46,479 bases of DNA from Flavobacterium bizetiae (lineage in GTDB: Bacteria > Bacteroidota > Bacteroidia > Flavobacteriales > Flavobacteriaceae), in NCBI RefSeq assembly GCF_902804475.1, contig NZ_CADCSU010000058.1, positions 1-46,479 of the forward strand, given 5' to 3'. Made by a program: the position numbers and the translations under genes. This document shows, piece after piece, positions 40,748-46,479 of the stretch (the first letter of the stretch is position 1; each line of letters starts with the position of its first letter). The notes under the pieces were generated by a model that had not been told where the DNA came from, did no database searches, and saw nothing but the letters and a program-made list of their open reading frames with translations.

Positions 40748-41827
40748 ATGGAAAAGAAAAAAACAAATAAAAAATTCATCATCATACTAACCGTGTTGGT
40801 TTTAGTGGGCGGAACTTACGGAATATCAAAATACTTGCACTCCCAAGCCCACGAAGAAACAGATGATGCTCAGATTGAGAAAAAAATGAATCCAATTATT
40901 CCTAGAGTTTCAGGATATATTAGCAAAGTGTATGTAAAAGATAATGACTTTGTAAAAAAAGGAGATACTTTATTTACGATCGATAAAAGAGATTATCAAT
41001 TAAAAATCGACGAAGCAAATGCTGCATTATTAGGTGCTGAAGGTCAATACGAAGCTTCAAAAGCAGATATTGGAAGTGCTAATGCAAGTATTTCAGTTTC
41101 TGATGCTCAAATGAAATCTGCAACAGGATCTATCGAAAGTGCTAAAATTAGATTGAGACAAATTACTAACGATTATAACCGTTATAATAATTTGTATAAA
41201 ACTCATACGATTACAAAACAACAATATGAGCAGGCTTTGGCTGCAAAAGACGAAGCAGAAAACCAAGTACGTGTTTTACAAGATCAACAAAGAGCAAGTT
41301 CTTACCAAAAATCTGTAATTCAGTCAAAATCTAAAGTTTCAGACAAACAAACAGAAGTTGCTGCTGCAAATATCAAAAAAGCAAAAACAATGCTTGATGT
41401 TGCGCATTTAAATCTTAGTTATACAGTTGTAACTGCAGCAATTGACGGTCAGGTTTCTAAAGTAGATATTCAGCCAGGACAATTGGTTCAGCCAGGACAA
41501 TCTTTATTTTATATCATTAATAATAATGAGGCTTGGGTTGTGGCTAACTTTAAAGAAACACAATTAAACAAAATGGTTATAGGACAAAAAGTAAGCTTAA
41601 AAGTTGATGCTTACCCTAATTACGAATTTAAAGGTACTGTAACTTCATTTTCTCCTGCAACAGGATCACGTTTTTCATTGTTACCTCCTGATAACGCAAC
41701 AGGAAACTTCGTAAAAACAATTCAGAGATTACCGGTAAAAATTAGTTTAGATGAATCAAACGATCCTGAAAAAGTAAAATTACTAAGACCAGGAATGAAT
41801 GTTGACGTAGACGTACATTTAAAATAA
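40748..41827 (+). CDS. HlyD/EmrA-type membrane-fusion protein
   Basis: A 359-residue periplasmic adaptor. One N-terminal membrane helix (FIIILTVLVLVGGTYGI), then TDDAQIEKKMNPIIPRVSGYISKVYVKDNDFVKKGDTLFTID (biotinyl-lipoyl half), a long coiled coil rich in Gln/Ala/Lys, the second lipoyl half IDGQVSKVDIQPGQLVQPGQ and the beta-barrel region. It links the DHA2 transporter (next gene, 4 bp away) with the outer-membrane channel. Confidence 0.9.
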   Translation: MEKKKTNKKFIIILTVLVLVGGTYGISKYLHSQAHEETDDAQIEKKMNPIIPRVSGYISKVYVKDNDFVKKGDTLFTIDKRDYQLKIDEANAALLGAEGQYEASKADIGSANASISVSDAQMKSATGSIESAKIRLRQITNDYNRYNNLYKTHTITKQQYEQALAAKDEAENQVRVLQDQQRASSYQKSVIQSKSKVSDKQTEVAAANIKKAKTMLDVAHLNLSYTVVTAAIDGQVSKVDIQPGQLVQPGQSLFYIINNNEAWVVANFKETQLNKMVIGQKVSLKVDAYPNYEFKGTVTSFSPATGSRFSLLPPDNATGNFVKTIQRLPVKISLDESNDPEKVKLLRPGMNVDVDVHLK

Positions 41828-41831
41828 TATA

Positions 41832-43418
41832 ATGACAGCAGTACAAGGAGATGACGATTTAGTAGAATACGGTTACAGACGTGTAATTATCACGATTACG
41901 GCAGTACTTTGTGCACTGTTAGAAATTGTAGACACAACGATTGTAAACGTAGCACTAACTGACATGCGAGGTAGCCTTGGTGCTACTTTGACTGATGTGG
42001 CTTGGGTAATTACAGCATACGCAATTGCGAATGTTATTGTAATTCCGATGACGAGTTGGCTTTCGCAGCAATTTGGAAGACGTAACTATTTTGTGGCTTC
42101 TATCATAATATTTACAGTCTGCTCCTTTTTGTGTGGTAATGCCAGTAATATTTGGGAACTGGTCGCTTTTAGGTTTGTACAAGGTATGGGTGGTGGTGCC
42201 CTGCTTGTAACAGCCCAGACTATTATTACCGAAAGTTATCCGGTAGCAAAACGTGGTATGGCACAAGCTATTTATGGTATGGGTGTAATTGTTGGTCCAA
42301 CTTTAGGTCCGCCTTTGGGAGGATATTTAGTAGATAATTATTCTTGGCCTTATATCTTTTATATCAACATTCCGTTAGGAATTATTGCTACTATTCTGGC
42401 GCTTACTTTTGTAAGAAGTCCGAAATACGGAGAAAAATTAAAAGCAAATCAGGTTGACTGGTGGGGAATTATATTATTAGCCGCTTTTATTGGATCATTA
42501 CAATTCGTTCTGGAGCACGGACAACAAGACGATTGGTTTAACGATTCTACAATTGTAACGTTAAGTGTTGTTACAGTTCTTGGATTGGTTTTATTTGTCT
42601 GGAGAGAGCTGACATATAAATATCCAATTGTAAATTTAAGTGTTTTAAAAGACGGAAACTTAAGAATTGGAACCGTAATGTGTTTTATTCTTGGTTTCGG
42701 TTTATACGGATCGACTTTGATCATCCCGATTTATACGCAATCTATTTTAGGATGGACTGCAACTGATGCCGGATTATTATTGATTCCGGGTTCGATTACA
42801 ACAGCGATCATGATGCCATTTGTGGGTAACATGATTCAAAAAGGAGTTCCGCAAGGATATATGGTGGGAGTAGGATTTTTAATTTTCTTCTTCTTTACTT
42901 TTATGATGCGAAATCGCCTTACACCTGATACAGGAGTTGAACATATGTATTGGCCTTTGATTTTAAGAGGAATTGGTTTAGGATTACTTTTTGTACCTAT
43001 TACAACACTTTCGCTTTCTACATTAAAAGGAAAACATATTGGTGAAGGAGCAGCTTTTACCGGAATGATGAGACAATTAGGAGGTTCATTTGGTATTGCA
43101 ATTATTACCACTTTTATCACCCGTTTAAGCCAGGAACACAGAGTTAATTTATTAACGAATTTAGATCCTGCAAATTATCAGGTGCAACAACGTATAATAG
43201 GAATGCAAAAAGCTTTTGAAGCTAAAGGTTATAGTGCCGATGTTGCCCTTAAAAAAGCCTATCAGGCAATAGATTACGCCGTTTTAAAACAAAGTACAGT
43301 GATGTCGTACATGGATATATTTATGTATCTGGGGATCATGTTCTTATTCTGTATACCAATTATTCTTTTCATTAAAAAAGGAAAAAACAAAATTAATCCT
43401 GCTGATGCAATGCATTAA
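41832..43418 (+). CDS. DHA2 family drug:H+ antiporter (EmrB-like)
   Basis: A 528-residue major facilitator protein with 14 predicted membrane helices. The DHA2 motifs are visible: LLEIVDTTIVNVALTDM in helix 1, the loop QFGRRNYFVAS (motif A), AQAIYGMGVIVGPTLGPPLGGYL (motif C, antiporter signature). Together with the adaptor and TolC-like proteins it forms a tripartite multidrug efflux system across both membranes. Substrates cannot be told from sequence; the TetR gene suggests drug-induced expression. Confidence 0.92.
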   Translation: MTAVQGDDDLVEYGYRRVIITITAVLCALLEIVDTTIVNVALTDMRGSLGATLTDVAWVITAYAIANVIVIPMTSWLSQQFGRRNYFVASIIIFTVCSFLCGNASNIWELVAFRFVQGMGGGALLVTAQTIITESYPVAKRGMAQAIYGMGVIVGPTLGPPLGGYLVDNYSWPYIFYINIPLGIIATILALTFVRSPKYGEKLKANQVDWWGIILLAAFIGSLQFVLEHGQQDDWFNDSTIVTLSVVTVLGLVLFVWRELTYKYPIVNLSVLKDGNLRIGTVMCFILGFGLYGSTLIIPIYTQSILGWTATDAGLLLIPGSITTAIMMPFVGNMIQKGVPQGYMVGVGFLIFFFFTFMMRNRLTPDTGVEHMYWPLILRGIGLGLLFVPITTLSLSTLKGKHIGEGAAFTGMMRQLGGSFGIAIITTFITRLSQEHRVNLLTNLDPANYQVQQRIIGMQKAFEAKGYSADVALKKAYQAIDYAVLKQSTVMSYMDIFMYLGIMFLFCIPIILFIKKGKNKINPADAMH

Positions 43419-43440
43419 TAATAATTGATTTATAATACGA

Positions 43441-43475
43441 AAAAGCCGGACTATTTATTTAGTCCGGCTTTTTAT
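43441..43475 (+). terminator. Terminator of the efflux operon
   Basis: Arms AAAAGCCGGACT (43441-43452) and AGTCCGGCTTTT (43461-43472), then T residues. Confidence 0.85.
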
Positions 43476-43499
43476 TTTATGAATAAAATTATATTTATG

Positions 43500-43640
43500 A
43501 TAGTCCGAAGGGATTGAAATCCTGCTTACAATATTTGGACTCTGAAGGGATTAAAATCCCTCCCTACAATATAATCCGAGTTTTCGAATCTCAAAAAAAC
43601 TCAGAACCTTAGCCACTTAGAGCCTTAGCACCTTAAAAAA
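43500..43640. repeat. GGGATTGAAATCC and CTTAGNAN repeats between efflux operon and yaaA
   Basis: GAAGGGATTGAAATCCTGC (43506-43524) and GAAGGGATTAAAATCCCTCC are hairpin repeats like those at 30620 and 30672. They are followed by the octamers CTCAGAAC, CTTAGCCA, CTTAGAGC, CTTAGCAC (43600-43636), here at the 3' end of a gene rather than in front of a start. Confidence 0.7.
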
Positions 43641-43645
43641 GAAAT

Positions 43646-44404
43646 CTATCTCGTAAAAACCAAATGATTCCCTTCAGAAAGATTGGCATCAAAATGATAT
43701 CCTTCGTAATTAAAGCCTTTTAAATCATCAATTGTTTCGGCGTTAGTATCGATAATATAACGAACCATCATACCTCTCGCCTTCTTAGCAAAAAAGCTGA
43801 TAATCTTTAATTTCCCGTCTTTATAATCTTTAAAATCCGGAGTAATAACAGGAACTTTTAAAGCCTTAACATCTACTGCCGAAAAATATTCGTTACTCGC
43901 TAAATTCACAAACAATTCTCCTTTTTCCAATTCTTTGTTCAAAGCTTTAGTAACGGTTGGTTTCCAGAATTCGTGTAGATTTTTGTACTCGCCAATAGGT
44001 AATTTAGTTCCCATTTCTAAACGATATGCCTGCATCAAATCTAATGGTTTTAAAACGCCATACAGACCAGACAAAATTCTAAGTTTATCCTGAAGAACAT
44101 CTAATTTTTCAAGCGGAATTGTATAAGCATCTAAACCGGTATAAACATCTCCATCAAAAGTATAAATTGCCGGACGCGCGTTTTCAGGAGTAAAAGGGGT
44201 TTTCCAATCCTGATTTCTTTTCCAGTTTAAATCTGATAGTTTATCTGAGATTGACATTAATTCAGATAATTCAGATGGTTTTTTATCTTTTAAAACTTTG
44301 TGAACCTGACGTGCTTCTTTTAAAAAAGCTGGTTCTGTATATTGAGGAGTAGGTAATTCTTTTTCGAAATTTAATGACTTCGCGGGAGATATAACAATTT
44401 TCAT
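43646..44404 (-). CDS. yaaA: Peroxide stress protein YaaA (DUF328)
   Basis: A 252-residue cytosolic protein with the YaaA opening MKIVISPAKSLNFEKEL, then SDLNWKRNQDW, AIYTFDGDVYTGLDA, LRILSGLYGVLKPLDLMQAYRLEMG and the final KKARGMMVRYII. YaaA in E. coli lowers intracellular free iron during hydrogen peroxide stress and contains a DNA-binding helix-hairpin-helix element. Size and motif order equal the family's. The gene is isolated, between repeat regions. Confidence 0.93.
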   Translation of the reverse strand: MKIVISPAKSLNFEKELPTPQYTEPAFLKEARQVHKVLKDKKPSELSELMSISDKLSDLNWKRNQDWKTPFTPENARPAIYTFDGDVYTGLDAYTIPLEKLDVLQDKLRILSGLYGVLKPLDLMQAYRLEMGTKLPIGEYKNLHEFWKPTVTKALNKELEKGELFVNLASNEYFSAVDVKALKVPVITPDFKDYKDGKLKIISFFAKKARGMMVRYIIDTNAETIDDLKGFNYEGYHFDANLSEGNHLVFTR

Positions 44405-44871
44405 GTGTGCGTTTTTATAGAATTCAAAAATACAAATTGAATTTCTAAAAAAATATTATTGTAATTGATTTGTTTTATTGCTGCATAGTTTTTTCCGCCA
44501 CGAATTGCACGAATTTCCACTAATTATTTTTTTCATTAAGATTGCGAAGATTTTTTTTCCACTCCCGATAGCTATCGGGATAAAAGATTTCTACATTTTT
44601 TTTTAAATCCATTTAATCCTTTAATCTGTGGCTATATTTTTTTCGCGACGAATTACACTAGTTATAACTAATTTCTATTTTAATTAATTCATTATGATTC
44701 GTGAAAATTCGTGCAATTTGTGGCAACGATTTTTATTTTGATAAAATTCTAGCCGTCAAACTGTGAAATTGTTCAAAAAAGTCAACAATACATTATTATA
44801 GGCATTTTCTATGTTGTAAATTTGCAGACGTTTCATTCTCTTCAAGAAAAGAAATGTAATATTTAAAATTA
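44405..44871. repeat. 467-bp repeat-rich gap between yaaA and the nucleotidyltransferase gene
   Basis: A composite element (44498-44727) opens GCCACGAATTGCACGAATT and closes AATTCGTGCAATTTGTGGC. It encloses the 16-bp palindrome CCCGATAGCTATCGGG (44564-44579), AATCTGTGGC, and a degenerate CGACGAATTACACTAG. No gene. The -7 box TAAATTTG (44817-44824) of the next gene is at the right end. Confidence 0.75.
44817..44824 (+). promoter_or_regulatory. -7 box of the nucleotidyltransferase gene
   Basis: Perfect TAAATTTG box, about 50-60 bp before the likely GTG start. Confidence 0.55.
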
Positions 44872-44880
44872 GTGAAATTC

Positions 44881-46311
44881 GTGGCTATACAAACAAACTA
44901 TAAAGCAGCATTACAACATAAAATCTTCGAAATAATTTCGAAAGCATCTCAGGAACTCAACGTTGACAGTTATGTTATTGGAGGTTTTGTTCGGGATTTG
45001 CTTTTAAATCGTGGTTCAAAAAAAGACATTGATGTTGTTGCTGTTGGTAGCGGGATCGAATTGGCGTTAAAAGTTTCTGAATTGCTTCCTAAAAAACCAA
45101 AAGTACAGGTGTTTAAAACCTACGGAACAGCCATGTTGCGTTTTGAAGATACCGATATCGAATTTGTGGGTGCCCGAAAAGAATCTTATAATTTTGACAG
45201 CCGAAATCCTATTGTAGAAAACGGAACTCTTGAAGACGATCAAAACCGACGTGATTTTACCATCAATGCTTTGGCTTTATCACTAAACGAAAAAACATTT
45301 GGAGATCTTTCTGATCCTTTTAATGGTTTGGCCGATTTAGAGAATAAAACGATCAAAACACCATTAAATCCTGACATTACATATTCTGATGATCCTTTGA
45401 GAATGTTGCGCGCTATTCGTTTTGCAACGCAATTGAATTTCGAAATCGAAGAAAATTCACTGAATGCCATCACAAAAAATGCAGATCGTATTAAAATTAT
45501 CTCTGGCGAAAGAATTGTAGACGAATTAAACAAAATTTTATCTACGTCTAAACCCTCAACAGGATTTTTACTTTTATATAAAACCGGACTTTTAGATATT
45601 ATTCTTCCTGAGCTAACGGCTTTGAATCAGGTCGAAGAAATTGAAGGTCATACTCATAAAAATAACTTTTATCACACTCTCGAAGTTGTAGATAATATTT
45701 GCCCAAATACAGATGATGTTTGGTTACGCTGGTCGGCTTTGCTGCATGATATTGGGAAAGCACCAACAAAACGTTTCAACAAAAAACAAGGCTGGACTTT
45801 TCACGGACATGAATTTCTTGGTGGAAAAATGGCAAAGAAAATATTCGAGCGTTTGCATATGCCCTTAAACCACAAAATGAAGTTTGTGCAAAAAATGGTT
45901 ATTATGAGTTCCCGTCCAATTGTTTTGGCACAGGATATTGTAACAGATAGTGCAGTTCGTCGTTTGGTTTTTGATGCTGGCGAAGATGTAGAGGATTTAA
46001 TGACATTGTGTGAAGCTGACATTACTACCAAAAACCCATCGAAATTCAAGAAATATCATAAGAACTTCGAAATCGTTCGTAAGAAAATTGTAGAAGTTGA
46101 AGAACGCGATCACGTTCGTAATTTTCAACCACCAATTTCAGGTGAAGAAATTATGGAAATGTTCGATTTAAAACCTTCGCGAGAAATTGGAGTTTTAAAG
46201 GAAGCGGTAAAAGAAGCCATTTTAGAAGGCGATATTCCAAATGAATATCAGGCAGCTTATGATTTTGTAATTAAAAGAGCAGAAAAGTTAAATCTAACAC
46301 TTAAAAAATAA
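44881..46311 (+). CDS. cca: CCA-adding-type tRNA nucleotidyltransferase with HD domain
   Basis: A 476-residue class II nucleotidyltransferase: the N-terminal SYVIGGFVRDLLLNRGSKKDIDVVAVG (GG-R and D-x-D metal site), RRDFTINALAL, DDPLRMLRAIRFATQLNF, then an HD domain (HTLEVVDN, LHDIGKAP) and a helical tail. It probably adds or repairs the 3' CCA of tRNA; a poly(A) polymerase of the same family is less likely. Start: no ATG is usable; GTG 44881 gives MAIQTNYKAAL, GTG 44872 is the alternative. Both lie in a stretch that copies the dispersed AGTGAAATTCGTGGC repeat. Confidence 0.9.
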   Translation: MAIQTNYKAALQHKIFEIISKASQELNVDSYVIGGFVRDLLLNRGSKKDIDVVAVGSGIELALKVSELLPKKPKVQVFKTYGTAMLRFEDTDIEFVGARKESYNFDSRNPIVENGTLEDDQNRRDFTINALALSLNEKTFGDLSDPFNGLADLENKTIKTPLNPDITYSDDPLRMLRAIRFATQLNFEIEENSLNAITKNADRIKIISGERIVDELNKILSTSKPSTGFLLLYKTGLLDIILPELTALNQVEEIEGHTHKNNFYHTLEVVDNICPNTDDVWLRWSALLHDIGKAPTKRFNKKQGWTFHGHEFLGGKMAKKIFERLHMPLNHKMKFVQKMVIMSSRPIVLAQDIVTDSAVRRLVFDAGEDVEDLMTLCEADITTKNPSKFKKYHKNFEIVRKKIVEVEERDHVRNFQPPISGEEIMEMFDLKPSREIGVLKEAVKEAILEGDIPNEYQAAYDFVIKRAEKLNLTLKK

Positions 46312-46479
46312 TGGATCAAGTAACGTATTTATTTTTTATTCTGTTTCTTACCATTATAGCTTTATCATATTTTCTTTTTTTTAGAGAATTAAATAATAGG
46401 TTAGATTTCATAAAAACTAAATATAAATGGTCGGTTATACTGATTTGTATTGCTTCGAATATAATAATCGTTTTAATAT
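46311..46479 (+). CDS. Start of an unidentified membrane protein (runs off the window)
   Basis: The ATG overlaps the stop codon of the nucleotidyltransferase gene (TAATG), which suggests translational coupling. The 56 visible residues have two hydrophobic segments, YLFFILFLTIIALSYFLFF and WSVILICIASNIIIVLI, separated by a charged loop (RELNNRLDFIKTKYK). The frame remains open to the window end. The family cannot be recognised from this fragment. Confidence 0.6.
   Translation, partial: MDQVTYLFFILFLTIIALSYFLFFRELNNRLDFIKTKYKWSVILICIASNIIIVLI

Overview
The window looks like a piece of a Flavobacterium-type chromosome (Bacteroidota, low GC, no phage or insertion-sequence genes). Reasons: many predicted promoters carry the Bacteroidota -7 box TAnnTTTG; the gene families are typical of Flavobacteriia (M1 peptidase, GapN-like aldehyde dehydrogenase, cytochrome bd, persulfide dioxygenase plus split YeeE/YedE, trp operon); and the spacers are full of short dispersed repeats such as GCCACGAATT/AATTCGTGGC and CCCGATAGCTATCGGG. 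No tRNA, rRNA or CRISPR array was seen.

Layout. 0.1-6.3 kb (minus strand): ACT-domain protein, secreted esterase, M1 metallopeptidase, an unknown secreted protein and a GapN-like dehydrogenase. 6.3-8.9 kb: single-domain rhodanese, Crp/Fnr regulator and TSUP (TauE/SafE) exporter. 8.9-11.1 kb: GNAT acetyltransferase, and an SDR oxidoreductase behind a second Crp/Fnr regulator. 11.6-14.9 kb: cydAB and an HD-domain phosphohydrolase. 15.3-19.3 kb: a CstB-like persulfide dioxygenase/rhodanese fusion, two YeeE/YedE half-transporters, a GNAT protein and a lipoprotein hydrolase. 19.6-25.2 kb: the glycerol locus glpR < > glpD-glpK-glpF-outer-membrane protein. 25.7-27.4 kb: MarR, nitroreductase, YceI. 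27.6-28.9 kb: a secreted repeat-type protein. 29.0-37.7 kb: the complete trp operon, trpL-E-G-D-C-F-B-A, with three unrelated small genes in its spacers. 38.1-38.7 kb: a toxin-antitoxin pair with a broken toxin. 38.8-43.4 kb: TetR plus a TolC/EmrA/EmrB-type efflux system. 43.6-46.5 kb: yaaA, CCA-adding-type nucleotidyltransferase and the start of a membrane protein.

How the genes fit together. The rhodanese, TSUP exporter, CstB-like fusion and YeeE/YedE pair resemble a reactive-sulfur detoxification set scattered over 11 kb. Two of its promoters share a near-identical Crp-like dyad at exactly the same distance from the -7 box, which suggests one regulon, probably under the Crp/Fnr protein at 7205. 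The trp operon begins with a short leader peptide holding three consecutive Trp codons, followed by a strong terminator and a competing pairing that overlaps the leader stop codon: a classical attenuator. The glp locus is bracketed by inverted copies of a structured repeat whose UUCG hairpin shows compensatory changes. Several regulators (MarR, TetR, GlpR) have visible dyads or repeats on their own promoters.
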